In this document: piece after piece, positions 35,237-44,284 of the stretch
How the letters are laid out: each line of letters starts with the position of its first letter
How positions within the stretch are numbered: position 1 is the first letter of the stretch
Assembly (NCBI RefSeq): GCF_008119665.1
Contig: NZ_CP043046.1
Coordinates: 682,001 to 746,000, forward strand
DNA length: 64,000 bases
Direction: 5' to 3'
Source of the DNA: Pigmentiphaga aceris
GTDB taxonomy: Bacteria > Pseudomonadota > Gammaproteobacteria > Burkholderiales > Burkholderiaceae_B
Notes under the pieces: model-generated
Database searches by the model: none
Seen by the model: only the letters and a program-made list of their open reading frames with translations
What the model was told of the DNA's origin: nothing
Position numbers and translations under genes: made by a program

Positions 35237-35946
35237 GCGCCATTCTGGAAGTGAAGGGCCTTGAAGTTGCCTACGGCCACATCGAGGCCGTCAAAGGTAT
35301 CGACTTCAGCCTGAACGAAGGCGAGATCACCAGCCTGGTGGGTGCCAACGGGGCGGGCAAGTCGACGACCCTGCTGGCCTTGTCGGGCCTGATCAAGAAG
35401 CGTGCGGGCAGCGTGATCTTCGACGGTGAAGACCTGACCCGCCTGCCCGCGCACAAGATCGTGGAACGTGGTGTGGTACAGGTGGCAGAAGGCCGCGCCA
35501 TCCTGACCACCATGACGATCCGCGAAAACCTGGAGCTGGGTGCCTACACGCGTCGTGATCGTGCAAATGTGGCGAGCGACCTGGAGATGGTATTCACGCT
35601 GTTCCCGCGTCTGCTGGAACGGGTCGACGGCCTGGCCGGCAATCTGTCGGGTGGCGAGCAGCAGATGCTGGCCATCGGCCGTGCGCTGATGGCCAAACCC
35701 CGTCTGCTGCTGCTGGACGAGCCGTCGATGGGTCTGGCACCGATCATCGTGCAGGGCATTTTCCGCACGCTGCGCGAGATCAACAGCAAGGGCCTGACGA
35801 TTTTCCTGGTCGAACAGAACGTGCGTCAGGCGCTGAAGATCGCGCAACGCGGCTACGTGCTGGAAAACGGCGAAATCGCCTTGTCGGGAAATGGTCGGGA
35901 TCTGCTGGACAATCCGCGCGTGCTGGAAGCCTATCTGGGTGCTTGA
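35233..35946 (+). CDS. livF: Branched-chain amino-acid ABC transporter ATPase LivF
   Basis: A 237-residue ATPase with Walker A GANGAGKST, signature LSGGEQQMLAIGRAL and Walker B LLLLDEPSMGLAP, then VEQNVRQALKIA. It ends the second liv operon. Its natural terminator downstream has been split by an insertion sequence (see the hairpin at 35979-35997 and the element that follows). Confidence 0.95.
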   Translation: MSAILEVKGLEVAYGHIEAVKGIDFSLNEGEITSLVGANGAGKSTTLLALSGLIKKRAGSVIFDGEDLTRLPAHKIVERGVVQVAEGRAILTTMTIRENLELGAYTRRDRANVASDLEMVFTLFPRLLERVDGLAGNLSGGEQQMLAIGRALMAKPRLLLLDEPSMGLAPIIVQGIFRTLREINSKGLTIFLVEQNVRQALKIAQRGYVLENGEIALSGNGRDLLDNPRVLEAYLGA

Positions 35947-35978
35947 TCAGCAAAGGCGCAGGCTATGCACGTAAAAAA

Positions 35979-35997
35979 AGGCCGGTTTTTCCGGCCT
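35979..35997 (-). terminator. Left copy of duplicated terminator hairpin at the insertion-sequence edge
   Basis: AGGCCGGTTTTTCCGGCCT forms a 7-bp stem with a T5 loop. On the plus strand it is preceded by A7 and followed by insertion-sequence DNA, so it works as an intrinsic terminator (hairpin then U7) only for minus-strand transcripts, such as the transposase. An identical copy in the same orientation is at 37595-37613. The pair is a 19-bp direct repeat bracketing the element, consistent with duplication of the target site. Confidence 0.8.
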
Positions 35998-37594
35998 CAG
36001 ACTGCTGACCAACCCCCCGTTTTCGGACGTGGGGTTTTGTTTTTTGGGGATCAAGCAGCGAGCGCGGCGGGTTGTGCAGACAGCCAGCTATCGAGCCATC
36101 CGTCGGCACGGGCGGTCAGGGCGCGCCACCAGGGCGCAACAGGGGCCGATATCGACCACTGCAGGCGCAATAAAAGGCGCGCAAGCACCAGGGCGATCTT
36201 CTTGATGTTCTGCGCCGCCGCCGCCAGCAAGCATTGCTCGGCGACCTTGCGCAGCCCGCGCATGCGCGCGTAGCGGTGCCCATGCAGTTGCTTGGCATCG
36301 GCGAAGCTGCGCTCCACAGTTTCCTTGCGACGGGCGTATATCTTCTTACCCCAGTCCGTGTGGCGGCGTGCGTCAACCAGTTCCTTGTCGCGTTCCCACA
36401 CGTGGCGCACGACCACCTTGATCGCGCTCTGGCTGTTGGTGCACTGGCTGCGTACCTCGCACTGCTGGCATTGCGTCGGGTCTGACTTGTATTCGCGGTA
36501 GCCCGCCCGATTGGTGGTGCTGTACGGCAGCCGCTGCCCAGCCGGGCAGACATATTCGTTGCGGTAGCGGTTGAACGTGTACTGTCGTTTGTAGAACAGC
36601 CCAGGCTTGTGGTTCGGCGTGCGGTAGCCCATTACTCCTTGGATATCGCGCGCATGCAGCCCGTGGCAGATCATCGGCGTGTAGTACCCCGCGTCCAGGC
36701 CTACCTTGCGCACACCGAAGCCGAAGCGCTCGCGCTGCCGATCCAGCCTCGCCAAGTAAGGTTGGCTGTCGTGCACCGAGCCTGACGTCACGTGTGTGTC
36801 GGTGATGATCGCGAACTTCGCATCGACCGTGCGATGGTCCAGGTAGAAGAACCCCACCGGCTTGTCGTCACGCACCATGAACCCGCTGTCCGGATCTGTA
36901 CGACTGATCTTGACGTCCTTGGTCTGGGCAGCGCTGCCGCCCGCATCATCGTCGCCGCTGTCACGCTTGAGCGGCCGCTTGCCATGTAGCGCCCGATCCG
37001 CATCGACCGCCGCATCCAGCTCAGCCAAGTATGCCGAGGGTGTTTGTGCGACCGTCACCACGTCGAATTTCTTCTTGCTGGCGTTGGCCTTCAAGTGAGT
37101 GCTGTCCGTGTACAGCACCCGGCCATCCACCATCCCCCGCCCGATCGCCTGACGCACGATCTCGTCAAAAATCTCCTGGTACACCGAGGTGTCCGTATAG
37201 CGTCGCCTGCGGTTCTGCGAGAACGTCGATGCATCGGGCACCTTGTCGGTCAGCCGGAAACCGATGAACCACCGATACGCCACGTTCACCTGCACCTCGC
37301 GCATCAACTGCCGTTCACTGCGCACCCCAAACAGGTAGCCAATGAACAGCAGCTTGAACATCACCACCGGATCCAGCGCCGGACGGCCGTTGTTCATGCT
37401 GTACAGGTGCGCAACCTTCTCTCGGATGAACTCAAAATCGACCGCTGCCGCGATCTTGCGCAACAGGTGATCGGCCGGAACCAACGACTCCAGCGTCACC
37501 ATCTCCAGCTCGTGCTGGTGGGGGATCGGTGCTCTTAACATCACCCAATTATGAACAAAGCCTCCGTTTTACGGGAGGCTTTGTCAGCAGTCTG
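35998..37594. mobile_element. IS1182-type insertion sequence, intact
   Basis: A 1597-bp element with 12-bp perfect terminal inverted repeats (CAGACTGCTGAC at the left, GTCAGCAGTCTG at the right), extended imperfectly to about 25 bp (left CCAACCCCCCGT, right inverse CAAAGCCTCCCGT). It carries one full-length transposase gene. A 19-bp direct repeat consisting of a terminator hairpin lies immediately outside both ends. Because that repeat is palindromic, the exact edge could shift by one or two bases. Insertion between livF and the LemA-like gene appears recent, since the flanking copies are identical. Confidence 0.85.
36051..37541 (-). CDS. IS1182-family transposase
   Basis: A 496-residue DDE transposase of full length. 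The N-terminal domain (DHLLRKIAAAVDFEFIREKVAHLYSMNNGRPALDPVVMFKLLFIGYLFGVRSERQLMREVQVNVAYRWF) is typical of IS1182/IS5-like DUF772 proteins. Catalytic candidates are D in LYTDSTHLKAN, D in VGLDAGYY and E in KETVERSFADAK. A cysteine-rich stretch (CQQCEVRSQC) and the HGHRYARMRG tail also fit. No stop or frameshift interrupts it, so it may be active. The ATG at 37541 is used; a GTG one codon earlier is possible. Confidence 0.94.
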   Translation of the reverse strand: MLRAPIPHQHELEMVTLESLVPADHLLRKIAAAVDFEFIREKVAHLYSMNNGRPALDPVVMFKLLFIGYLFGVRSERQLMREVQVNVAYRWFIGFRLTDKVPDASTFSQNRRRRYTDTSVYQEIFDEIVRQAIGRGMVDGRVLYTDSTHLKANASKKKFDVVTVAQTPSAYLAELDAAVDADRALHGKRPLKRDSGDDDAGGSAAQTKDVKISRTDPDSGFMVRDDKPVGFFYLDHRTVDAKFAIITDTHVTSGSVHDSQPYLARLDRQRERFGFGVRKVGLDAGYYTPMICHGLHARDIQGVMGYRTPNHKPGLFYKRQYTFNRYRNEYVCPAGQRLPYSTTNRAGYREYKSDPTQCQQCEVRSQCTNSQSAIKVVVRHVWERDKELVDARRHTDWGKKIYARRKETVERSFADAKQLHGHRYARMRGLRKVAEQCLLAAAAQNIKKIALVLARLLLRLQWSISAPVAPWWRALTARADGWLDSWLSAQPAALAA

Positions 37595-37613
37595 AGGCCG
37601 GTTTTTCCGGCCT
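37595..37613 (+). terminator. Right copy of duplicated terminator hairpin at the insertion-sequence edge
   Basis: The same 19 bp as at 35979-35997, here followed by T6 on the plus strand, so it terminates rightward transcripts leaving the element, just before the convergent LemA-like gene (stop at 37621). For minus-strand LemA-like transcripts this copy has a hairpin but no U-tract, because that tract now lies at the left copy. Confidence 0.8.
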
Positions 37614-37620
37614 TTTTTAT

Positions 37621-38280
37621 TTACCCTGCTGCCAGACCCAGGGCGGGCATCAAGGCATTGCCATCTTTGCCCGAGCTGCGCTGCTGTGCGGGGCGCACAT
37701 CAAACTGCGGTGGTGGTATGAGTGAGTCGCGGGCCTGGTGACGGATCTGCATGTTGGGCATGGAGTCCCTGCCCAACCAGCGCGCCGTCAGGCTGCCGGG
37801 AAACCGCTTGATCTTATTGTTGTAAGCACCCACGGCGCGGATGTAACGCGCCTGCGCTGCTGTGATGCGATTTTGCGAATCATCAACCTGACGTTGCAAG
37901 GCGTCGAGTGCTTCGCCCTTGACCAGCAAGGGGTGGCTTTCGGCTGCGTCCATCAGCTTGGCCAAGGCGTTGGACAACACCGCCTGGCGTTCCTGGAATT
38001 GATGCAACTCTTCCGCTTCTGCCGGCGCTGTGCTCGGGGGCGGGATGCTTGCCTGTTCACGTGCCATGCGCACGCGCTGAGTCAGTGCCGGCTGGTCGGG
38101 AACATAACGAGCCAGCGTACCCACCAGTGATCCGACCATGGTGTCGCGATACTCGTATTGCACCAACATCTCTTCCCATGCTGCATCGACTTCATCGCTG
38201 GCGCTTTCAATAGCGCTATATCCGCAGCCATTGAGCAGCAGTACGCAGCAGACGAGCAGAGGGCGCAGCACACGCTGCAT
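37621..38280 (-). CDS. LemA-family lipoprotein
   Basis: A 219-residue putative lipoprotein. The signal MQRVLRPLLVCCVLLLNGCGYS has a lipobox (LNGC). The mature part follows the LemA pattern: SAIESASDEVDAAWEEMLVQYEYRDTMVGSLVGTLARY, a helical stretch with QRVRMAREQAS, and RQVDDSQNRITAAQARYIRAVGAYNNKIKRFPGSL (the conserved YN..I..FPG). LemA proteins are widespread and poorly understood. A TPM-domain partner, often adjacent, is not seen. The gene ends at the right edge of the IS insertion site. Confidence 0.85.
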   Translation of the reverse strand: MQRVLRPLLVCCVLLLNGCGYSAIESASDEVDAAWEEMLVQYEYRDTMVGSLVGTLARYVPDQPALTQRVRMAREQASIPPPSTAPAEAEELHQFQERQAVLSNALAKLMDAAESHPLLVKGEALDALQRQVDDSQNRITAAQARYIRAVGAYNNKIKRFPGSLTARWLGRDSMPNMQIRHQARDSLIPPPQFDVRPAQQRSSGKDGNALMPALGLAAG

Positions 38281-38423
38281 ACAAGTCCTTGGGTGGGGGA
38301 TCCTAGATGGAATTGATTAGATCAGCGTACCGCCGGGTTTCCTACGGCGGTAGCGTTTCAGACTATGACTGGAATGTAAGCGCTGACTGCTGATGCGCGC
38401 GCTTACCCGCGTGGCACAAGGCT

Positions 38424-39155
38424 TCAGCCGCCAAAACGCGCGAGATCGCCCAGATAGGGTTTGCGTGGCGGCGTTGCAAAGTCTCCACGTTTTGAAGTCT
38501 TCAGACCCAGCGCCACCAGCATTTCCGCCATTTTAATGGCAGCAGCCACGCCGTCTACCACCGGTGCGCCGGTGGCCTGAGATATTTCCTCACATAAATC
38601 GGTCATGCCGGCGCAGCCCAACACCAGCACATCGCTGTGGTCCTCAGTCAATGCGCGGCGGCACTCATCGATGATGATGCGGCGGGCATCCGACGCCGGA
38701 TCTTCCAGCGCCAGCACCGGCAGTTCGCAGGCGCGAACATTCCGGCAGAAACGGCGCATGCCGTAGCGATCGGCCAGGTCCCAGGCCTGGCCGCAGGTGC
38801 GTCCCAGCGTGGTGACCACCGAGAAACCGGTGCCGATCAGGCTGGCGGCGTGCATGGCGGCTTCTGCTATGCCGATCACCGGGCCTGCTGCCAATTCGCG
38901 CGCGGCATACAGGCCGGGGTCACCAAAGCAGGCGATCACGTAGGCATCGAAGCCCTCGGCTTCGCCCGTGCGGATTTCGTCCAGCAAGCCGGGGACGGCC
39001 AGCGCATCGTCATAGTGGCTTTCGATGGATACCGGCCCGATGGCCGGGCTGACCGCATGAATGATGGTGCCCGGTGCCGCCACAGCCCGGGCGCAGACGC
39101 CCATCTTGTCGGTCATGCTCCAGGTGGTATTCGGATTGATCAGCCGGATTTTCAT
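38424..39155 (-). CDS. Asp/Glu/hydantoin racemase family protein, probable allantoin racemase
   Basis: A 243-residue member of the Asp/Glu/hydantoin racemase superfamily. It starts MKIRLINPNTTWSMTD, typical of hydantoin and allantoin racemases, and has the two catalytic cysteines in ACFGDPGLYA and LGCAGMTDL. The ATG overlaps the stop of the PuuE-type allantoinase gene, so the two are coupled. The Klebsiella hpxA-hpxB pair (allantoin racemase and allantoinase) is the closest known precedent. The substrate could instead be another hydantoin. Confidence 0.82.
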   Translation of the reverse strand: MKIRLINPNTTWSMTDKMGVCARAVAAPGTIIHAVSPAIGPVSIESHYDDALAVPGLLDEIRTGEAEGFDAYVIACFGDPGLYAARELAAGPVIGIAEAAMHAASLIGTGFSVVTTLGRTCGQAWDLADRYGMRRFCRNVRACELPVLALEDPASDARRIIIDECRRALTEDHSDVLVLGCAGMTDLCEEISQATGAPVVDGVAAAIKMAEMLVALGLKTSKRGDFATPPRKPYLGDLARFGG

Positions 39156-40099
39156 GTTGCACTGCCAGATGGAATCGGGGCCGGGAAACGCGATTGCCAG
39201 TGGCGGGCAATATCGATGCGGCGGCATACCCAGGCCTGGTCGTGCGCCTGCACGTGGTCAAGAAAACGCTGCAGACCGGCGAAGCGCCCGGGCCGGCCGA
39301 TCAAGCGGCAATGCAGCCCGATGGACATCATGCGCGGGGTTTCTGCGCCTTCGGCCAACATCACATCAAAGGCATCACGCAGATACGTGAAGAAATGGTC
39401 GCCGGTATTGAAGCCTTGCGGGGTCGCAAAGCGCATGTCGTTGGTGTCCAGCGTGTAGGGCACCACCAGGTGCGACTGGAGGGCACCATCGGTGGGCGTA
39501 ACCGTGGTCCACAGCGGCAGGTCATCACCGTAGTAGTCGCTGTCGTAGGTGTAGCCGCCGTGTTCCACCAGCAGCCTGCGGGTGGCGGGGCTGTCACGGC
39601 CGGTGTACCAGCCGTGCGGCCAGCGGCCATTGGTCAGGCGACTCAGGGTCGCCGTGGCCAGTCTCATGTGTTCGCGTTCCACATGCTCGGGAATGTTTTG
39701 ATAATGCAGCCAGCGCAGACCGTGGTTGGCGATTTCGTGATCGAGTTCCAGGCACGCAGACACGAATTCCGGGTTGCGTTCCATGGCCAGGGCCACGCCG
39801 AACACGGTCAGCGGCAGGCCGCGACGCTCGAACTCGCGCAGCAGGCGCCACACGCCTACGCGCGATCCGTATTCGTAGATCGACTCCATGCTCAGGTGGC
39901 GGGCGGGGTAGCTATCGGCCCCTACGATTTCAGACAGAAATCGTTCCGAGCCCGCATCGCCATCCAGCACGTTGGCTTCGGCACCTTCTTCGTAATTGAG
40001 CACGAACTGCACGGCGAGGCGTGCGCCCTTGGGCCAGTTGGCTTGTGGCGGGTTGCGGCCATAACCGATCAGGTCGCGGGGCATGGTGGCAAGTGTCAT
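39152..40099 (-). CDS. puuE: Allantoinase of the PuuE/HpxB (polysaccharide deacetylase-like) family
   Basis: A 315-residue enzyme of the NodB-like deacetylase fold that opens the allantoin ring without metal in the characterised members. Conserved features: MPRDLIGYGRNPPQANWPKGARLAVQFVLNYEEGAE, SMESIYEYGSRVGVWRLLREFERRGLPLTVFGVALAMERNPE, NHGLRWLHYQN, and GWYTGRDSPATRRLL. The last motifs are typical of PuuE. It lies between the racemase and amidase genes with four-base overlap or spacing, so all three belong to one operon. Confidence 0.92.
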   Translation of the reverse strand: MTLATMPRDLIGYGRNPPQANWPKGARLAVQFVLNYEEGAEANVLDGDAGSERFLSEIVGADSYPARHLSMESIYEYGSRVGVWRLLREFERRGLPLTVFGVALAMERNPEFVSACLELDHEIANHGLRWLHYQNIPEHVEREHMRLATATLSRLTNGRWPHGWYTGRDSPATRRLLVEHGGYTYDSDYYGDDLPLWTTVTPTDGALQSHLVVPYTLDTNDMRFATPQGFNTGDHFFTYLRDAFDVMLAEGAETPRMMSIGLHCRLIGRPGRFAGLQRFLDHVQAHDQAWVCRRIDIARHWQSRFPAPIPSGSAT

Positions 40100-40102
40100 G
40101 GC

Positions 40103-41278
40103 TCAGCTCAGCGCGCGGGCAATCTCGATCAACTGGCGATCGCTGCCAGCCGGGCCCATCAGCGACAGACCCAGCGGCACGCCGTTGCGCTGGCCGCCCG
40201 GAATGCTGATCTGCGGGAAGCCTGCCAGGCCGGCCGACAGCAGCAGCTTGGTGGCCATGTTGCGATAGTCTTCCAGCGCCGAATCTGGGTCGGTCAGCAA
40301 GGGCGCGATGTCGGGCATGGTCGGCAGCACCAGCACCTTGCCGTCCAGCAGCGCGGCCAGCGTCTGTTTGAATGCCGCGCGGGCCGCCAGGGCTGCGTCG
40401 TAGCGCTCGCGGGTCACCTGACTTGACCAGATGAAGCGTTCACGCACGCCAGGGCCGAGGGCCAGCTTGTACTGTTCGATCAGCGCGCCGTCGGTTTCCC
40501 AGGCTTCGAAGCCCTGTACGGTGCGGAAAGTCCAATACAAATCTTCGAATGGCGTGGATGCCAGGTTTGCCGATGTCGGGGCACCCAGCAGCGCCGTAAG
40601 TTTGCCCAGCAGCGGCGCATGGGCATGCAGCGCATCGGGGTTCAGCAGGCCAAACGCGTCCTGTGCCATCAACAGCGGCGGATGCGCGGGCAGCACGGTG
40701 CTGTCGTCGCCCAGCAAGACTTCACCCACCCGCGCAAACGTGTCGATGTCGCGCGCAAAGAACCCGCAGGTATCCAGCGAGGGCGCGAGGTCCAGGCAGT
40801 TTTCCAGGCTGATGCGTCCGTGCGTCGGGCGAATGCCGTACAGCCCGCAATGGTTTGCCGGTGCACGCACCGAGCCACCCGTATCGGTGCCCAGCGCAAA
40901 GTCGCACAGTCCATTGGACACCGCCGAGGCCGACCCGGAACTGGACCCACCCGGGATGCGATCCGGTGCTGCCCCGTTGCGCGGCGTGCCGAAGTGGGCG
41001 TTGATGCCGTTCATCGAGAACGCCAGTTCGTCGGTGTAGGTCTTGCCGACAAAGCGGGCACCTGCATTCAGCAGGGTCTGCACCACCGGTGCCGTGACCG
41101 TCTTGATGCCCGACCTGGCCAGCACGTGCGGGCTGCCGCCCCCGGTGGGATAACCGGCCACGTCGAACAAATCCTTGGCAGCGAAAGTCAGTCCGGCCAG
41201 CGGGCCTTCGGCGGCCTGGGCGACAGGTGCTGCCGGATACGGAACGAACGCAGAGGCGGGGTCATGGGCGAGCAACAT
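40103..41278 (-). CDS. Amidase-signature family hydrolase
   Basis: A 391-residue amidase with the Ser-cisSer-Lys triad: Lys in FAAKDLFDVAG, the cis-Ser in the GGSSSGSASAV loop and the nucleophile in GTDTGGSVR. It is shorter than most members (about 450-490). Substrate unknown. In this operon it may act downstream of allantoinase (ureido or amide intermediates) or on imported amides. It overlaps the preceding ATPase gene by 17 bases and is followed after three bases by the allantoinase gene. Confidence 0.88.
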   Translation of the reverse strand: MLLAHDPASAFVPYPAAPVAQAAEGPLAGLTFAAKDLFDVAGYPTGGGSPHVLARSGIKTVTAPVVQTLLNAGARFVGKTYTDELAFSMNGINAHFGTPRNGAAPDRIPGGSSSGSASAVSNGLCDFALGTDTGGSVRAPANHCGLYGIRPTHGRISLENCLDLAPSLDTCGFFARDIDTFARVGEVLLGDDSTVLPAHPPLLMAQDAFGLLNPDALHAHAPLLGKLTALLGAPTSANLASTPFEDLYWTFRTVQGFEAWETDGALIEQYKLALGPGVRERFIWSSQVTRERYDAALAARAAFKQTLAALLDGKVLVLPTMPDIAPLLTDPDSALEDYRNMATKLLLSAGLAGFPQISIPGGQRNGVPLGLSLMGPAGSDRQLIEIARALS

Positions 41279-42323
41279 GCACGAATCCTTGGGTGTGTGA
41301 GGCGGTCTGGTCCAGGCGAATGCAACGGGCGCTCTGACCATCGCCAAGCGGAACAAGCGGGGGCACTTCCGTGCGGCAAGCATCGACCGCCAGCGGGCAA
41401 CGCGGTGCGAACGAACAGCCCGCTGGCAAGGCAGACAGGTCGGGCGGCGAACCGGCAATGGTCTCCAGCCGCTGGCCGGGTTCCATCGCGCCGTGCGCAC
41501 GGCTTTTCAACAGCGCAATCGTATAGGGGTGGCGGGGCGCAGTCAGCAACTGGGCCATCGTGCCTTGTTCGACGATCCGTCCGCCGTACATCACGGCAAC
41601 CCGGTCAGCGATTTCAGCGGCGGCACCGATGTCGTGGGTCACGAACACAATCGACAGACCCAGCTCACGCTGCAACTCGCGCAGCAGCAGCAGAATCTGG
41701 ATCTGCACCGTGGCGTCGAGCGCCGTGGTGGGCTCGTCGGCCAGCAAAATCTGCGGGCGGCAGGCCAGCGCCAGCGCAATCATCGCCCGTTGCCGCATGC
41801 CGCCCGACATCTCGTGCGGGTAGGCATCCAGGCGGCGTTCCGGGCTGGGAATGCGCACCCGTTCAAACAGCGCCAGCGCACGCGCGCGGGCCTGGGGGCG
41901 GGTCAGCGGTTCGTGCCGACGCAGCATTTCTTCGATCTGCTGACCCAGGGTGTAGACCGGGTCCAGTGCCAGCAAGGGCTCCTGGAACACCATCGACACG
42001 ACCGGGCCACGGAAGGCCGCCAGTTCTTTTGGCGACATGGCCAACACGTCACGGCCACCAACTTCGATCTTGCCGGTGACAGTCGTGCGACGTGGCGGAT
42101 GCAGGCGCATCAGCGTGCGCAAGGTCACGCTCTTGCCCGACCCTGATTCACCGATCAAGGCCACGGTCTCGCCGCGTGCCACTTGCAGGTCCACACCATT
42201 CAATGCGTTGATGGTCTTGTGGCCGGCAGAAAATCGCACATGCAGGTCGCGGATGGACAGGAACGGTGCGCCGGGCGCAGCCGCTGTGTTCGGAGTACGC
42301 ACGGGCATATCGACGACACTCAT
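41262..42323 (-). CDS. Peptide/nickel-type ABC transporter ATPase (DppD-like)
   Basis: A 353-residue ATPase with Walker A GESGSGKSV, signature MSGGMRQRAMIALAL, Walker B LLADEPTTALD, and the C-terminal cysteine-containing oligopeptide-transporter extension (CSFAPRCPLAVDAC). Its start overlaps the stop of the second ATPase gene by four bases. With the permeases and binding protein it forms a complete family-5 importer. Confidence 0.93.
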   Translation of the reverse strand: MSVVDMPVRTPNTAAAPGAPFLSIRDLHVRFSAGHKTINALNGVDLQVARGETVALIGESGSGKSVTLRTLMRLHPPRRTTVTGKIEVGGRDVLAMSPKELAAFRGPVVSMVFQEPLLALDPVYTLGQQIEEMLRRHEPLTRPQARARALALFERVRIPSPERRLDAYPHEMSGGMRQRAMIALALACRPQILLADEPTTALDATVQIQILLLLRELQRELGLSIVFVTHDIGAAAEIADRVAVMYGGRIVEQGTMAQLLTAPRHPYTIALLKSRAHGAMEPGQRLETIAGSPPDLSALPAGCSFAPRCPLAVDACRTEVPPLVPLGDGQSARCIRLDQTASHTQGFVHVARP

Positions 42324-43393
42324 GCGGCGACTCCCATCGGGGCAGCAGAATGACCCGAGCCAGGTTGATACATCAGGCAGCGCACCGCATGCCCGGTTTC
42401 ATCCGACAGCAGTGGCTTCTGTTGGCTACAGACAGGCTGCACGTGCGGGCAGCGGGTATGAAAACGGCAACCCGACGGTGGGTTGATCGGGTTTGGCGGG
42501 TCGCCCGACAGCGGCACTTCTTCCGTGCGGCGATTCGGGTCCATCGACGGCATGGACCGCAGCAGGGCCTGGGTGTAAGGGTGGCGCGGGTTGTCGAAGA
42601 CCTCGTTCACGTCACCGATTTCCACCACCTCGCCCAGGTACATCACCAGTACCCGTTGCGACACGTAGCGCACCACGTGCAGATCGTGGCTGATGAACAT
42701 GTACGTCAGGCCGAACTCTTCTTTCAAGTCCAGCAGCAGGTTCAACACCTGGGCTTCGACCGACTTGTCCAGCGCAGACACCGCTTCGTCCAGAATCACC
42801 AGGCGCGGTGACAGCGCCAATGCGCGCGCAATGTTCACGCGCTGGCGCTGGCCGCCCGACAGTTCGTGCGGATAACGGCCGGCAAAACGCGCTGGAGCCA
42901 GACCCACGCGATCGAGCAGGCTGCGCGCCGTGGCAATCGCCTGCTTGTGCGGCATGCCGTGCACCGAGGGCGCAAATGCAATCGAGTCCTCGATGGTCAT
43001 GCGCGGGTTCAAGGACGAATAGCTGTCCTGAAACACCATCTGTGTCTGCCGGCGAAAGTCGCGCAGGGGCAGGGAACGGGATCCTACCGTCTGGCCATCG
43101 AACACCAGTTCACCTTTGTCTTGCAGCGTGAGCTGCATCACCAGGCGTGCCGTGGTCGACTTGCCGCAGCCGGACTCACCGACCACGCCCAGGGTTTCGC
43201 CTTTGCGGATCTCGAAGTCCACGCCGTCAACGGCGCGTACCGCGGTGGCGGGGCCGCGCGCGAACATCGAACGCGACAAGGGGAAGTGCTTGATCAGTCC
43301 GCGCACCGACAACAGGGATTGCTGCGGGCCACCGATATCGGTGTGGGCAGACGATGCGCGAGGGGGAGAGATGACGCTGCTGTCCATGCTCAT
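42320..43393 (-). CDS. Peptide/nickel-type ABC transporter ATPase (DppF-like)
   Basis: A 357-residue ATPase with Walker A GESGCGKST, signature LSGGQRQRVNIARAL, Walker B LVILDEAVSALD (DEA instead of the common DEP) and the C-terminal cysteine-rich region (CRFHTRCPHVQPVC). The ATG at 43393 overlaps the stop of the permease gene before it; a second ATG at 43387 is also possible. Confidence 0.93.
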   Translation of the reverse strand: MSMDSSVISPPRASSAHTDIGGPQQSLLSVRGLIKHFPLSRSMFARGPATAVRAVDGVDFEIRKGETLGVVGESGCGKSTTARLVMQLTLQDKGELVFDGQTVGSRSLPLRDFRRQTQMVFQDSYSSLNPRMTIEDSIAFAPSVHGMPHKQAIATARSLLDRVGLAPARFAGRYPHELSGGQRQRVNIARALALSPRLVILDEAVSALDKSVEAQVLNLLLDLKEEFGLTYMFISHDLHVVRYVSQRVLVMYLGEVVEIGDVNEVFDNPRHPYTQALLRSMPSMDPNRRTEEVPLSGDPPNPINPPSGCRFHTRCPHVQPVCSQQKPLLSDETGHAVRCLMYQPGSGHSAAPMGVAA

Positions 43394-44283
43394 TCCTTGA
43401 CTTCCATTGCCGAACGCAAGCCGTCCGACAACAGGTTGAACGAGATCGAGGTGATGAAGATCATTGCGCCCGGCAAGGCTGCCACCCAGGGTTGGGAATA
43501 GATGGCGGTGCGCAAGGTGTTCAGCATCAGGCCCCATTCCGGTTCGGGCGGACGCACGCCCAGACCCAGGAAGGACAGGCCCGAGGCCAGGATCATCGAT
43601 ACCGAGATCAGGCTGGTGGCGTAGACGAAGATCGGTCCCAGTGCGTTCGGCAACACATGGGCGCGCACGATGGTGAACGGCCTGGCACCCGAGGCGCGTG
43701 CCGCATCCACATAGTCACTGCGCCGCACCTGTGTGGTCACGCTTTCGGCCACGCGCGCAATCTGCGGAATGAACACGATGGTGAGCGACAGCAGCGCGTT
43801 GAAAATGCCGGCACCCAGCGTGCCCGACAGCGCAATCGCCAGCAGTACCGACGGGAAGGCGTAGAACACATCTACGGTGCGCATGATGGTGGTGTTGACC
43901 CAGCCACCCGCATACCCCGCGATGATGCCGATGGCGCTGCCGAACACAAAGGCTGCGATCACCGGCGTGATGCCCATGAACAGCGACAGTCGTGCACCCA
44001 GCATCAGGCGCGACAACATGTCGCGGCCCAGTTCGTCGGTGCCCAGCGGATAATTGGGCGTACCCAGCGGGCGCAGGCGACGCAACATGCCGGCCTGGAA
44101 CGGATCGGCCGGCATGATCCAGTGGGCAAACACAGCCACCAGAATGATCAGCAAGATGATGCCGGCGGCTGTCATGGCCATCGGATCGCGCCGCAGGCGT
44201 TTCAGTACGTTCGACCAGTAACCCGGCGAGCGTTGCGGAACCGCATTGATGGCGGTGGGCAGTGCGGAAGATGTGGCGCTCAT
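43390..44283 (-). CDS. Peptide/nickel-type ABC transporter permease (DppC-like)
   Basis: A 297-residue permease with about six membrane helices. The N-terminal cytoplasmic part is followed by PLGTDELGRDMLSRLMLGARLSLFMG and the transporter EAA-like loop YVDAARASGARPFTIVRAHVLPNA. The C-terminal LGLGVRPPEPEWGLML is also typical of DppC/OppC proteins. It starts one base before the DppB-like stop region and is coupled to the ATPase gene that follows. Confidence 0.93.
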   Translation of the reverse strand: MSATSSALPTAINAVPQRSPGYWSNVLKRLRRDPMAMTAAGIILLIILVAVFAHWIMPADPFQAGMLRRLRPLGTPNYPLGTDELGRDMLSRLMLGARLSLFMGITPVIAAFVFGSAIGIIAGYAGGWVNTTIMRTVDVFYAFPSVLLAIALSGTLGAGIFNALLSLTIVFIPQIARVAESVTTQVRRSDYVDAARASGARPFTIVRAHVLPNALGPIFVYATSLISVSMILASGLSFLGLGVRPPEPEWGLMLNTLRTAIYSQPWVAALPGAMIFITSISFNLLSDGLRSAMEVKE

Positions 44284-44284
44284 G

